NCBI RefSeq assembly: GCF_005121165.3
Contig: NZ_CP034413.3
Span: forward strand, 2,790,001 to 2,854,000
From: Dysosmobacter welbionis
Lineage (GTDB): Bacteria > Bacillota > Clostridia > Oscillospirales > Oscillospiraceae
Reading direction: 5' to 3'
Length of the DNA: 64,000 nucleotides
Position 1 is the stretch's first letter. Every line of letters starts with the position of its first letter. Position numbers and translations under genes: made by a program. Below, in pieces: positions 17,922-26,386 of the stretch. Below the pieces are notes generated by a model. That model did not search any database. It worked only from the letters and a program-made list of their open reading frames with translations, and was not told the origin of the DNA.

Positions 17922-18647
17922 TCAGAGTTTTTTCCGCATGACGGTGTGGCGGAAGATGCCGTCCACAAAATACTCGCTGGAGCAGAACACGGGGCGTCCG
18001 TCGATGTCATAGTCCACCTCTTCCATGTTCAGCAGCGGCGTGCCCATGGGCACCTGGAAGATCTCCGCCAGGGCGGCATCCGCCGCGGCGGGCCGCACGT
18101 CTGTCAGATCCAGATAGGGATAGATGCCGCAGAACCGCTGGAGGAAGTGGAAGATGGGGAGCTTGAAGTCCTGGATGGTGTAATCCCCCTTGGCCAGGGC
18201 CTTTTCCACCACGTCCTCGCAGTAGATGGCGGGCCGGCCATCCGCGGTGCACAGCCGGGCGATGCGGATGATGGGGGTGTCCTCCGGAATGCGGAGCTGA
18301 GCGGCCACCTGGGCATCGGCAGTCCCATCGGAAACCCGGACAAAGGCCACCGCCGGCTCATGTCCGCTCTGGCGGATCATGTCCAGGAACTCTACCTCAA
18401 TGTCCATGCGGGTCTGGACGTTCAGCACATGGCGGTTGATGATGGTGCCAACTCCGTGGCGGCGGGTGATGAAGCCCTCCCGCTCCAGAGAGGCCAGAAT
18501 GTCCCGCAGCTGCGTGCGGCTGATTCCCAGCTTCTCTGCCAGGACACTCTCCCGGGGCAGGCGCTCGCAGCTGGCGTAGGCACCGTCCTTCATGTCGGCA
18601 AGCAGCTGAGAGCGGATGGTCTTGGTCTGGGCCGGCTGACCGCTCAT
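17922..18647 (-). CDS. GntR/HutC-family regulator leading the purine operon
   Basis: The 241-residue protein has an N-terminal winged helix (about residues 8-75: LPRESVLAEKLGISRTQLRDILASLEREG, then TRRHGVGTII) and a C-terminal UTRA effector domain (about 95-235). This is the HutC subfamily, whose members bind small metabolites. The start ATG at 18647 follows AGAGGTG. The purE start is only 22 bases past its stop, with no terminator, so it is the first gene of the purine operon. A palindrome between its promoter and start is a likely self-operator. Control of the operon by a purine-related ligand is inference from position. Confidence 0.85.
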   Translation of the reverse strand: MSGQPAQTKTIRSQLLADMKDGAYASCERLPRESVLAEKLGISRTQLRDILASLEREGFITRRHGVGTIINRHVLNVQTRMDIEVEFLDMIRQSGHEPAVAFVRVSDGTADAQVAAQLRIPEDTPIIRIARLCTADGRPAIYCEDVVEKALAKGDYTIQDFKLPIFHFLQRFCGIYPYLDLTDVRPAAADAALAEIFQVPMGTPLLNMEEVDYDIDGRPVFCSSEYFVDGIFRHTVMRKKL

Positions 18648-18671
18648 AGTCACACCTCTTTCTGATCTTAA

Positions 18672-18728
18672 AATAGGTAATACCATAAAAGTCATACCTA
18701 TTGTACCGGATTTTCTCCGGCGCCGCAA
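18672..18728 (-). promoter_or_regulatory. Purine operon promoter with palindromic operator
   Basis: On the minus strand TTGCGG (18728-18723) and TACAAT (18705-18700) are 17 bp apart. Directly after and overlapping the -10 is an inverted repeat, AATAGGTA/TACCTATT, with arms at 18672-18679 and 18695-18702, plus an inner GGTAATACC palindrome. Its location over the start site fits repression by the GntR protein encoded just downstream. Confidence 0.7.
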
Positions 18729-18846
18729 CTGGCAGATTTGACAGATTCCGCCCTCCTTTTTTGCCCCGGCATATCCAGTCTGCTGTTGACGGCAGGACGC
18801 ACGGGCCGGAGGCGTTTGTACGGCCGGATTTCGTGGGTTTTCACCG

Positions 18847-18874
18847 TGGACAACCGCCGGGGGGATGTTATAAT
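18847..18874 (+). promoter_or_regulatory. Promoter of the first 2-hydroxyacid dehydrogenase gene
   Basis: TGGACA (18847-18852) and a perfect TATAAT (18869-18874) are 16 bp apart, about 30 bases ahead of the GTG start. Confidence 0.65.
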
Positions 18875-18904
18875 GGAGTTGAACGAAAGAGGGAGGCGTT
18901 ATCC

Positions 18905-19894
18905 GTGAAGATTGTGATCCTGGGTGCGGAGGCCCGTTACCGGGCCTATCAGCCCGCGATGCCCTTCATCCAGCAGCAGGAGCTGGTATTTCTGGACAAG
19001 GACAGCACGGAGGCAGAGATTCTGGCCGCCGGCGCTGATGCGGAGGTGCTGTTCGTGGACGCCATCACGGTGGTGTCCGCTGCTCTGATGGAACACATGC
19101 CCTGCCTGCGGCTGATTCACTCGGAGGGGGTGGCGTTTGACCGCATTGACCTCTCCGCCGCCCGGGAGCGGGGCATTTACGTCTGCAACAACAAGGGCTG
19201 CAACGCCGGGGCCGTGGCGGAGCAGACGGTCCTGCTGATACTGATGCTCCTGCGCCATGCCCTGGAGGGGGACGAGGCCGTCCGGGCGGGACGGCAGATG
19301 GAGATGAAAGAGCGGTGCATGGTGGAGGGGATCACGGAGCTCTCTGCCTGCAAGGTGGGCCTGGTAGGATTTGGAGACATTGCGCGGGCCGCGGCGGAGC
19401 GGCTGGTCCCCTTCGGCTGCGAGCTGTACTACTACACCAAGCACCGCCGCTTGCCGGAAGAGGAGAAAAAATACCACGTCACCTACCTGCCGTTGGAGGA
19501 GCTGGCGGAGAAGAGCGACATCGTCAGCCTCCACTGCGCTGTCACGGAGGAGACCCGGAATCTGGTGGATGCCGCTCTGCTGCGGCGGATGAAACCCACA
19601 GCGTACCTCATCAACACCGCCCGGGGAGACCTTGTGGACAACGAGGCCCTGCGGCAGGCCCTGCTGGAGGGGCGAATCGCTGGAGCGGGGTTGGACACGC
19701 TGTCCCCGGAGCCGGTGCCGGCGGGGCACCCCCTGACGGCGCTGCCGCCGGAGGTCCATCGGAAAGTGGTCCTGGCACCCCACCTGGGCGGCATTACAGA
19801 GGCATCCTTCCGTCGGGCCCATGCCCACATGTGGCGAAATGTGGAGCATTTGGCTGCGGGAGAGCGGCCGGACAACATCGTCAACGGCCTGTGA
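18905..19894 (+). CDS. D-isomer specific 2-hydroxyacid dehydrogenase family protein
   Basis: The GTG at 18905 follows GGGAGG; 329 residues. The NAD-binding Rossmann motif VGLVGFGDIARAAAERL is central. The catalytic set is present: Arg in NTARGDL, Glu in SPEPVPAG and His in APHLGG. The product could reduce a 2-keto acid or be a phosphoglycerate-dehydrogenase-like enzyme; the substrate is not readable. A close paralog with the same length (after correcting a frameshift) lies at 57519-58507; the two share IHS(E/D)GV..DRIDL and GCNAG.VAE. It is transcribed alone and away from the purine operon. Confidence 0.85.
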   Translation: MKIVILGAEARYRAYQPAMPFIQQQELVFLDKDSTEAEILAAGADAEVLFVDAITVVSAALMEHMPCLRLIHSEGVAFDRIDLSAARERGIYVCNNKGCNAGAVAEQTVLLILMLLRHALEGDEAVRAGRQMEMKERCMVEGITELSACKVGLVGFGDIARAAAERLVPFGCELYYYTKHRRLPEEEKKYHVTYLPLEELAEKSDIVSLHCAVTEETRNLVDAALLRRMKPTAYLINTARGDLVDNEALRQALLEGRIAGAGLDTLSPEPVPAGHPLTALPPEVHRKVVLAPHLGGITEASFRRAHAHMWRNVEHLAAGERPDNIVNGL

Positions 19895-20123
19895 TGCTCG
19901 CCGACGGTAAAAAATTCTGCCGGAGATGAAACAAAACCTATGGAAAAATCGTCTAATTCCTATAAAGACCTATGGTAGAAGGACCATGTGCGGTTTGAAA
20001 GTCCTGCGCGCGAGCTGTGGGTCTGTATGCGGAAAACCCTCATGCGCCAACCGGCTTGCCTGTTCTCATGGCCCGCACGGCGCATGGAGTCAGGAAAAAC
20101 AAAGAAGGGGAGCGTGACGCCGA

Positions 20124-21029
20124 ATGAGACGTCGGATCTGGAGAGGTTGGATATTGTGCCTGTGCGCCTGCTTGCTGCTGTGCGGTGCCGCCAGCGGGAC
20201 TGGAAGCACACCGCCGGACGCGGTGAGCCGCGGGGCCTTTGCAGACGCCCTGTATGACGCCCATGTGGCCCACGGCGGCGCTCCTGTGGTCAGCGAGGGC
20301 AGCTCCGCACCCTTCCGGGATGTGGGCTCCTGGTCTCCGTATTTCGAGGCGCTCTGTTGGGCTAAGGCCAGCGGCATCGCAGGGGGCTATGCAGGCGGTG
20401 CCTTCCGTCCTGCGGCACCGGTGACCCGCCAGCAGGCGACGGTGATGCTGTACCGCTATGCCAAGACCACGGACCTGCCGCTGGAGAAGGGGAGCGACCG
20501 GGATCTGGCCGGATACCGGGACGTGGATACCATCCCAACCTGGAGTCGGGAGGCTGTCCAATGGGCCGTGCGGAACGGCCTGTGGTTCTCCGGCAGCGCC
20601 ACGGAGCTGCAGGCGGCGGAGAACGTCTCCTGGGAGGAGCTGGCCGTTCTGACCCAGCGGCTGTTCCTGGGCGGGATGCCCGCGGCTGCCTTGTCTGCGG
20701 CGCCGGAGGGGCTGACGATGGAGCTGCAGCAATGCACTACCACCGGCGCGGTTGTGGTACTGCAAAATGCGGCGGAGGAGACCTTCTCCTATGGGGCGGA
20801 CTACGGTCTCTATCGGCAGGTGAACGGCGGCTGGTATCAGATGAACAAGGAAATGGACACCATCGCCATTGCCTATGAGCTGGCCCCGGGAGAGAGCCGG
20901 AAGCTTACCCTCAGCTGGGGAGAGCTGGACTGGGGCGGCGTCCTGCCCGCCGGGACCTACTGCGTGGCGCAGGGCGGGCTGCTGGGAGAACAGCAGGTCA
21001 CCGTCTCCGTCACCTTTGCCATCAAATAA
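20124..21029 (+). CDS. Secreted S-layer homology (SLH) domain protein
   Basis: The 301-residue protein has a basic start and hydrophobic signal segment (about residues 8-24); LLLCGAAS could be a lipobox, or a normal signal peptide cleaved nearby. Two SLH repeats follow (about 30-180), visible in FRDVGSWSPYFEALCWAKASGIAGG and a second YRDVDTIPTWSREAVQWAV copy. The last ~75 residues form a beta-rich domain of alternating hydrophobics resembling an Ig-like or intracellular-proteinase-inhibitor-type fold. SLH domains bind cell-wall polymers, so the protein is probably displayed at the surface. The start follows a weak GGGGAGCG site. Confidence 0.8.
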   Translation: MRRRIWRGWILCLCACLLLCGAASGTGSTPPDAVSRGAFADALYDAHVAHGGAPVVSEGSSAPFRDVGSWSPYFEALCWAKASGIAGGYAGGAFRPAAPVTRQQATVMLYRYAKTTDLPLEKGSDRDLAGYRDVDTIPTWSREAVQWAVRNGLWFSGSATELQAAENVSWEELAVLTQRLFLGGMPAAALSAAPEGLTMELQQCTTTGAVVVLQNAAEETFSYGADYGLYRQVNGGWYQMNKEMDTIAIAYELAPGESRKLTLSWGELDWGGVLPAGTYCVAQGGLLGEQQVTVSVTFAIK

Positions 21030-21035
21030 ACGCCA

Positions 21036-21067
21036 GGCGGCCGCCGAAAAACCGGCGGCCGCCTTTC
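21036..21067 (+). terminator. Intrinsic terminator after the SLH gene
   Basis: An 11-bp GC-only stem (21036-21046/21053-21063) with an AAAAAC loop is followed by a short T-run. Confidence 0.8.
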
Positions 21068-21144
21068 CATTGGGTGAACGGTGTCTTGCGATCCCGCCCA
21101 GACCGAAAAATCTCCCCCTCTTCTGGAGGAGTGAAGAGAACAGC

Positions 21145-21174
21145 ACAGGCCGCCGGGAACGCCCGGCGGCCTGT
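21145..21174. terminator. Hairpin downstream of trxB
   Basis: A perfect 13-bp stem (21145-21157/21162-21174) with an AACG loop lies 28 bases past the trxB stop on the minus strand. The T-run after it is poor, so it may be a weak terminator or a stability element. Confidence 0.5.
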
Positions 21175-21201
21175 ACGGATTCTTGAGAAGGTGGCCCGGC
21201 G

Positions 21202-22107
21202 TCAAACACAGAAGCGGCAGGCCGCCAGGGCCGCCACAGCGCCGTCCGCGCAGGCGGTGGTCAGCTGGCGGACCTCCTTGGCGCGGAGATCCCCTGCCGC
21301 AAAGATGCCGGGAATCGGCGTCAGGCAGTCCTCCCCGGCGGCGATAAAGCCCGCTTCGTCCACCGGCACCCCCAGAGACCGGGCCAGCCGGCTCTCCGGC
21401 AGCAGACCCACCGCCTGGAACAGCGCAGAGACCGGCAGGTGGGAGACTTCTCCCACAGCGGTGTTCCGCAGGGTCAGGCCGGTGAGGCGTTCCGATCCCT
21501 CCAGGGCCTCCACCACGGTGGACCGCAGCAGCGTGAGGTTGGCGGTCTTCTCCGCCCGCTCCACCAGAATGGGATCCGCCCGGAAGTCCGACCGCCGGTG
21601 GATCACCGTCACATGGCGGCAGATGTCTGCCAGATACAGCGCATCCTGCAGGGCGGTGCTGCCGCCTCCGGCCACTGCCACATCCTGTCCGGCGTAAAAG
21701 GCTCCGTCGCACACAGCGCAGAAGGAGATGCCGGCCAGACGATCCTCGCCCGCAAGGCCCAGGGTCCGGCGCCGCATCCCGGCGGCCAGGATTACCGCCC
21801 CGGCGGTATAGGCACCGTAGTCGGTGACCACCCGGCTGGGCGTGCCGCTCTGGATCTCCAGCGCCTCCTCCAGTTCGATCCGGGTCCCCAGGGCCTCGGC
21901 CTGGCTGTACAGCCGCTCCGCCAGTTCAGCGCCGGACACGGCGGGCAGGCCCGGAAAGTTTTCCACCTTGGGAGAGGAGGCGATCTGCCCGCCGAAGCTC
22001 TCCCGTTCCAGCAGCAGAACGGACTTTCCTGCCCGGCGGGCGTAGACGGCGGCGGTGAGCCCGGCCGGGCCGCCGCCCACGATAATGATGTCGAAATACT
22101 GGTCCAT
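21202..22107 (-). CDS. trxB: Thioredoxin reductase (NAD(P)H-dependent flavoprotein)
   Basis: The 301-residue protein has FAD motif DIIIVGGGPAGLTAAVYARRAG, the redox-active CAVCD disulfide and a second Rossmann motif AVAGGGSTALQDA. The C-terminal AAGDLRAKEVRQLTTACADG closes the FAD site. This is the standard low-molecular-weight thioredoxin reductase layout. The final GDG..AA helix ends with an extra Cys. The ATG at 22107 follows AGAGGAA. It lies 146 bases after nrdD on the same strand, beyond a terminator. It could reduce the thioredoxin-like tail of NrdD; that link is inference. Confidence 0.88.
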   Translation of the reverse strand: MDQYFDIIIVGGGPAGLTAAVYARRAGKSVLLLERESFGGQIASSPKVENFPGLPAVSGAELAERLYSQAEALGTRIELEEALEIQSGTPSRVVTDYGAYTAGAVILAAGMRRRTLGLAGEDRLAGISFCAVCDGAFYAGQDVAVAGGGSTALQDALYLADICRHVTVIHRRSDFRADPILVERAEKTANLTLLRSTVVEALEGSERLTGLTLRNTAVGEVSHLPVSALFQAVGLLPESRLARSLGVPVDEAGFIAAGEDCLTPIPGIFAAGDLRAKEVRQLTTACADGAVAALAACRFCV

Positions 22108-22218
22108 AGATGTTCCTCTCTGATGACTGACAGAAGATAAGGGAGACTTCGCAGTCCCCCGCATAGTAACCGCTGTACCGCGGGTGCTGCTCCGCAGAGA
22201 CGGCATTTTGGAGCTCGG

Positions 22219-22246
22219 AAAAGGAGGGACGAGAGTCCCTCCTTTT
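22219..22246. terminator. Terminator after nrdD
   Basis: A 12-bp stem (22219-22230/22235-22246) with a GAGA loop is flanked by A and T runs, directly past the nrdD stop at 22254. Confidence 0.8.
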
Positions 22247-22253
22247 TCGTTGT

Positions 22254-24650
22254 TTACACGCTCTGCGAAGTGGCGAATTTTTTGATGGTGGAGGCGTTCA
22301 CCAGCTTCTCCACCTGCTCTCCGTGGCGGACGATCAGGGTGGGGGCCTGCTGGATACCGTACCGGGCCACCAGCTCCCGATGCTCGTTCACGTCCATCAC
22401 CTGATAGGCGATGCCCGCCTTCTCCAGCTCCCGCTCGGCGATGCTGCAGTTGGGGCAGGTCTTGGTGGTGAAGAGGAACAGGCCGTCCTCGCCCCACTCC
22501 GCCGGTGTGCTGGGCGCGGTGCCGGCTGCGGGCTCCGTCGCAGCATCCCGGTCGCAGAGGCGGCGGCCCTCCAGCCGGGAGTTCTCCACCTGGTACTCCT
22601 GCCGGTCCTTGAACTCCTGGACCTTGCCGTCGTTCCAGTTCTGGACAGGGCGGTAATAGCCGGTGATGCGGCTCCACACCTCGCAGGTCTTCCCACACTT
22701 GGGGCAGGTAAAGTGCTCGCCCGAGAGATAGCCGTGGTCCGGACAGATGGAGTAGGTGGGGGACATGGTGTAGTAGGGGAGCTTGAAATTCTCCGCGATC
22801 TTCCGCACCAAATTGGCAGCCGCCTTCCAGTCCGGCAGCTTCTCACCCAAAAAGGCGTGGAACACAGTGCCGGAGGTGTACAGGGTCTGCAGGTCATCCT
22901 GGATGGCCAGGGCCTCGAAGATGTCGTTGGTGTAGCCCACCGGCAGGTGGGAGGAGTTGGTGTAATAAGGCGTGTCACCGGGGTTCTTGGCAGCGGTGAT
23001 GATATCGGGATACAGTGCCACGTCATGCTTGGCCAGCCGGTAGGTGGTGGACTCGGCGGGGGTGGCCTCCAGGTTGTAGAGGTCGCCGTACTGCTCCTGA
23101 TAGTCCATCAGTCGCTCCCGCATGTGGTTCAGCACGTCCTTGGCAAAGGCCTGGGTCTCCGGATGGGTCAGGTCCTTCCGCAGCCACTTGGCGTTCAGAC
23201 CCACCTCGTTCATGCCGATGAGGCCGATGGTGGAGAAGTGGTTGTCAAAGGTGCCCAGGTAGTATTTGGTGTAGGGGTACAATCCCGCATCCATCAGCTT
23301 GGTGATGACGGTGCGCTTCACCTTCAGGCTCCGGGCGGCGATGTCCATCATGTGGTCCAGCCGCTCATAGAACTCCTCCGGCGTCTGGGAGAGGTAGGCG
23401 ATCCGGGGCAGATTGATAGTCACCACGCCCACGGACCCGGTGGACTCGCCGGAGCCGAAGTAGCCGCCGGACTTCTTCCGCAGCTCCCGCAGATCCAGCC
23501 GCAGGCGGCAGCACATGCTGCGCACGTCAGAAGGCTCCATGTCAGAGTTGATGTAGTTGGAGAAATAGGGGGTGCCGTACTTGGCGGTCATCTCGAACAG
23601 GAGGCGGTTGTTCTCCGTGTCGGACCAGTCAAAGTCGCGCGTGATGGAATAGGTGGGGATGGGATACTGGAAGCCCCGGCCGTCGGCGTCGCCCTCGGTC
23701 ATGATCTCGATGAACGCCTTGTTCACCATATCCATTTCCTTCTTGCAGTCGCCGTAAGTGAAATCCTGCTCCTTGCCGCCTACGATGGCCGGCAGGTTCT
23801 CCAGGTCACGAGGCACGGTCCAGTCCAGGGTGATGTTGGAGAACGGCGCCTGGGTACCCCAGCGGGAGGGAGTGTTCACGCCGAACACAAAGGACTGGAT
23901 ACACTGTTTAACCTCTTTCTGGGAGAGGTTGTCCACTTTCACAAAGGGGGCCAGATAGGTGTCAAAGGAGCTGAACGCCTGGGCGCCGGCCCACTCGTTC
24001 TGCATGATGCCCAGGAAGTTCACCATCTGGTTGCAGAGAGTGGAGAGGTGGCTGGCCGGGGTGGAGTTGATCTTGCCCGGGATACCCAGGCCCTGCTGGA
24101 TCAGCTGCTTCAAACTCCAGCCGGCGCAGTAGCCGGTGAGCATGGAGAGGTCGTGGAGGTGGATGGCGCCGCTCTTGTGGGCGTCGGCAATCTCCTGGTC
24201 ATAGATTTCAGAGAGCCAGTAGTTGGCGGTGATGGCGCCGGAGTTGGAGAGGATCAGGCCGCCCACGGAGTAGGTGACGGTGGAGTTCTCCTTCACCCGC
24301 CAGTCGTTGATATGCAGGTAGTTGTCCACCAGCTCCTTGTAGTCCAGCATGGTGGAGTTCAGGTTGCGGATCTTCTCCCGCTGCTTGCGGTAGAGAATGT
24401 AGGCCTTGGCCACGTCGGCATAGCCTGCCTTGCTGAGAATGTCCTCCACGCTGTCCTGAATGTCTTCCACGGTGATCTTGCCGTCATGGATCTTATCCTG
24501 GTAATCCGCCGTGACCCTCAGGGCCAGGAGATCAATGATGTCCGGATTGTACTCCATGTGGGTGGCCTCAAAGGCCTTGGTGATGGCGGTGCTGATCTTG
24601 GAGATGTCGAAAGAGGCGATCTTTCCATCCCGCTTGACAACCTGATACAT
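22254..24650 (-). CDS. nrdD: Anaerobic ribonucleoside-triphosphate reductase with a fused thioredoxin/glutaredoxin-like domain
   Basis: The 798-residue protein starts with an ATP-cone (about residues 1-90), followed by the class III reductase barrel. The Cys-rich zinc site (CPDHG...CPKCGKTC) precedes RITGYYRPV, which holds the glycyl radical. From about residue 720 there is an extra domain with CPNC, then QVMDVNEHRELVARYG and APTLIV, which is the thioredoxin/glutaredoxin fold. Ordinary NrdD stops soon after the glycyl radical. The fused domain may deliver electrons to the active site in place of formate, as thioredoxin does in some NrdD enzymes. nrdG lies upstream on the same strand; the ATG at 24650 follows a weak AAGCAGGGG site. 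Confidence 0.93.
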   Translation of the reverse strand: MYQVVKRDGKIASFDISKISTAITKAFEATHMEYNPDIIDLLALRVTADYQDKIHDGKITVEDIQDSVEDILSKAGYADVAKAYILYRKQREKIRNLNSTMLDYKELVDNYLHINDWRVKENSTVTYSVGGLILSNSGAITANYWLSEIYDQEIADAHKSGAIHLHDLSMLTGYCAGWSLKQLIQQGLGIPGKINSTPASHLSTLCNQMVNFLGIMQNEWAGAQAFSSFDTYLAPFVKVDNLSQKEVKQCIQSFVFGVNTPSRWGTQAPFSNITLDWTVPRDLENLPAIVGGKEQDFTYGDCKKEMDMVNKAFIEIMTEGDADGRGFQYPIPTYSITRDFDWSDTENNRLLFEMTAKYGTPYFSNYINSDMEPSDVRSMCCRLRLDLRELRKKSGGYFGSGESTGSVGVVTINLPRIAYLSQTPEEFYERLDHMMDIAARSLKVKRTVITKLMDAGLYPYTKYYLGTFDNHFSTIGLIGMNEVGLNAKWLRKDLTHPETQAFAKDVLNHMRERLMDYQEQYGDLYNLEATPAESTTYRLAKHDVALYPDIITAAKNPGDTPYYTNSSHLPVGYTNDIFEALAIQDDLQTLYTSGTVFHAFLGEKLPDWKAAANLVRKIAENFKLPYYTMSPTYSICPDHGYLSGEHFTCPKCGKTCEVWSRITGYYRPVQNWNDGKVQEFKDRQEYQVENSRLEGRRLCDRDAATEPAAGTAPSTPAEWGEDGLFLFTTKTCPNCSIAERELEKAGIAYQVMDVNEHRELVARYGIQQAPTLIVRHGEQVEKLVNASTIKKFATSQSV

Positions 24651-24767
24651 GAAACCCCTGCTTTCTCTATGATAAATTCAATTCCCTGCTCCTGACAAGT
24701 CAATGGGCGCTGACGCGCCCCGTATTTCCCATTCTACCACTTCCTGGGGGCTTGTCAATTAGAAATG

Positions 24768-24783
24768 CCACTATATCTTGTAT
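24768..24783 (-). promoter_or_regulatory. NrdR box upstream of nrdD
   Basis: The core CTATATCTTG (24771-24780) fits the CwAnATnTwG centre of the NrdR consensus exactly, in the 167-base nrdG-nrdD spacer. I saw no convincing second copy at 31-32 bases. Confidence 0.5.
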
Positions 24784-24817
24784 GCATTTTCTGTGAAAAC
24801 GCTGAATTTTTCCATAT

Positions 24818-25513
24818 CTAGTCAATGCCGCGCAGCTCCACAGCTCCAAAGAACGGCCGGACCCGCTCCGCAAAGCCCTGCAGCTGCTCTGCTGTAAAGC
24901 CGTGATATCCCCGGCCGATCAGATTGCCGGAGTCCACAAAGTTCTGAAGATAGTACCGGGGTGCCCCTGCCAGCCAGGCGGCGATGGCGTCCAGGTCCTC
25001 CGGCCTGTGGAGCTCCCGCACCAGGGTGGTGCGGAACTCATAGTCCACGGTGCTTTTCCGCAGCAGACGGATGCTCTCCTCCACCGGGGCGGGGTTGAAG
25101 CCCGGTATGCCGACGGTTTCGGCATACCGCGCCGGAGCGTTTTTCACGTCCATGGCCACATAGTCCACAAGGCCCTGGTTCAGGATCTCCGCCAGCCGGG
25201 CAGGATCACAGCCGTTGGTATCCAGCTTCACGGCAAAGCCCAGTTCCCGCACCTTCCGCAGAAAATCCGCTGCGTCCGGCTGGAGCAGCGGCTCCCCGCC
25301 GGTGAGGACCACCCCGTCCAAAAGCCCCCGGCGGGAGGCCAGGAAGTCCAGCACCTCCTGCTCCGGGATCTCCGGCGTCTCCGCCAGCCGGGTCACCAGC
25401 AATGCGTTGTGGCAGAAGGGGCACCGCAGGTTGCAGCCGCCGGTGAACACCGTGGCCGCCAGCTTTCCCGGGTAGTCCACCATGGCCAGTTTCTGAAGTC
25501 CGTGAATGTGCAT
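24818..25513 (-). CDS. nrdG: Anaerobic ribonucleotide reductase activating enzyme (radical SAM)
   Basis: The 231-residue protein carries CNLRCPFCHN, the CxxxCxxC cluster site of radical SAM enzymes, preceded by VDYPGKLAATVFTGG, a signature of NrdG-type activases. TGGEPLLQ is the SAM-binding GGE motif. It makes the glycyl radical on NrdD. The length (about 230) corresponds to the longer clostridial NrdG2 form. The ATG at 25513 follows TGGAGGG. Tandem NrdR-like boxes lie immediately upstream. Confidence 0.92.
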   Translation of the reverse strand: MHIHGLQKLAMVDYPGKLAATVFTGGCNLRCPFCHNALLVTRLAETPEIPEQEVLDFLASRRGLLDGVVLTGGEPLLQPDAADFLRKVRELGFAVKLDTNGCDPARLAEILNQGLVDYVAMDVKNAPARYAETVGIPGFNPAPVEESIRLLRKSTVDYEFRTTLVRELHRPEDLDAIAAWLAGAPRYYLQNFVDSGNLIGRGYHGFTAEQLQGFAERVRPFFGAVELRGID

Positions 25514-25531
25514 GGCCGGATCCCTCCATAA

Positions 25532-25579
25532 GCACAAGATGTTGCTATTCTAAACTGATTTTTCCACAAGAACAAGTGG
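25532..25579 (-). promoter_or_regulatory. Tandem NrdR-like boxes upstream of nrdG
   Basis: Cores CAAGATGTTG (25535-25544) and CAAGAACAAG (25567-25576) begin exactly 32 bases apart, the usual spacing of paired NrdR boxes. The first fits CwAnATnTwG perfectly; the second is degenerate in two positions but is part of the 16-base near-palindrome CCACAAGAACAAGTGG. NrdR represses ribonucleotide reductase genes when dATP is high. Confidence 0.6.
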
Positions 25580-25592
25580 TGGACGCAACAAA

Positions 25593-25628
25593 GACAAAAA
25601 AGTTCCCGGAGGCAGAGCCTCCGGGAAC
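25593..25628 (-). terminator. Terminator of the lysine-type ABC importer operon
   Basis: A 12-bp stem (25602-25613/25617-25628) is followed by six T on the minus strand, 15 bases past the ATPase stop. Confidence 0.85.
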
Positions 25629-25642
25629 GGGAAAGACGGGAT

Positions 25643-26382
25643 TCAATTCTTGCGGAACCGGGAGAGGAAGTCCTGCGTCTCCTGTTTCTGGGGATTGCCG
25701 AAAACCTGCTCCGGCGTGCCCTCCTCGCAGATGACGCCCTGGTTCATGTACACCACATGGCTGCTGACGTCCCGGGCAAAGGCCATCTCATGAGTCACCA
25801 CCAGCATGGTCATGCCCTCCTGGGCCAGGTCCTGCATGACGGAGAGGACTTCTCCCACCATCTCCGGGTCCAGGGCGGAGGTGGGTTCGTCGAACAGCAG
25901 CACCTCCGGCTCCATGGCCAGGGCCCGGGCAATGGCCACCCGCTGCTTCTGGCCGCCGGAGATCTGCCGGGGCTTGGCTTGGATGTAAGGCGCCATGCCC
26001 ACCTTTTCCAGATACTCCATGGCCCGCTTCCGGGCGGTCTCCTTGTCCTTTTTCAGTACCTTGATCTGCCCGACCATGCAATTTTCCAGCACGGTCATGT
26101 TGTTGAACAGGTTGAAGGACTGGAACACCATGCCCACATGGGAGCGGTACTGGGGGCATTGACCTTGGGACCGGTGACGTTCTGGCCGCGGTAGAGGATC
26201 TCGCCGCTGGTGGGGGTCTCCAGCAGGTTGATGCACCGCAGCAGGGTGCTCTTGCCGGAGCCGGAGGCACCAATGATGCTGGTGACATCGCCTTTTTTCA
26301 CGGTGAAATCGATGTCCCGCAGCACTTCGTGGCTGCCGAAGGACTTGCTCAGATGCCGGATCTCTAAAATCATATCGTCCAT
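25643..26382 (-). CDS. Amino-acid ABC transporter ATP-binding protein, split by an apparent 1-base deletion
   Basis: The Walker [10 protein letters not shown] and early strands are in one frame (start 26382); [10 protein letters not shown] (Q-loop), [15 protein letters not shown] (signature) and [13 protein letters not shown] (Walker B) are in the next frame. The shift falls at five G on the plus strand (26152-26156). One extra base there restores a normal 246-residue GlnQ/ArtP-type ATPase with no loss of sequence. Four other genes or sites in the window show the same kind of event, so a sequencing error is likely. It energises the importer with the two upstream genes. Confidence 0.85.
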
Positions 26383-26386
26383 GTTG

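Noticed and set aside
22160-22246. T-box-like TGTACCGCGG followed by a terminator on the plus strand
   Set aside because: Only 8 of 10 positions of the T-box core match, no specifier arm is seen, and no plus-strand gene follows.
22323-24695. 790-residue plus-strand frame opposite nrdD, and similar long frames opposite the ABC exporters, purL and guaB
   Set aside because: Mirror frames of GC-rich genes; composition is His/Gly/Val-rich without domains, and the opposite strand encodes clear enzymes.
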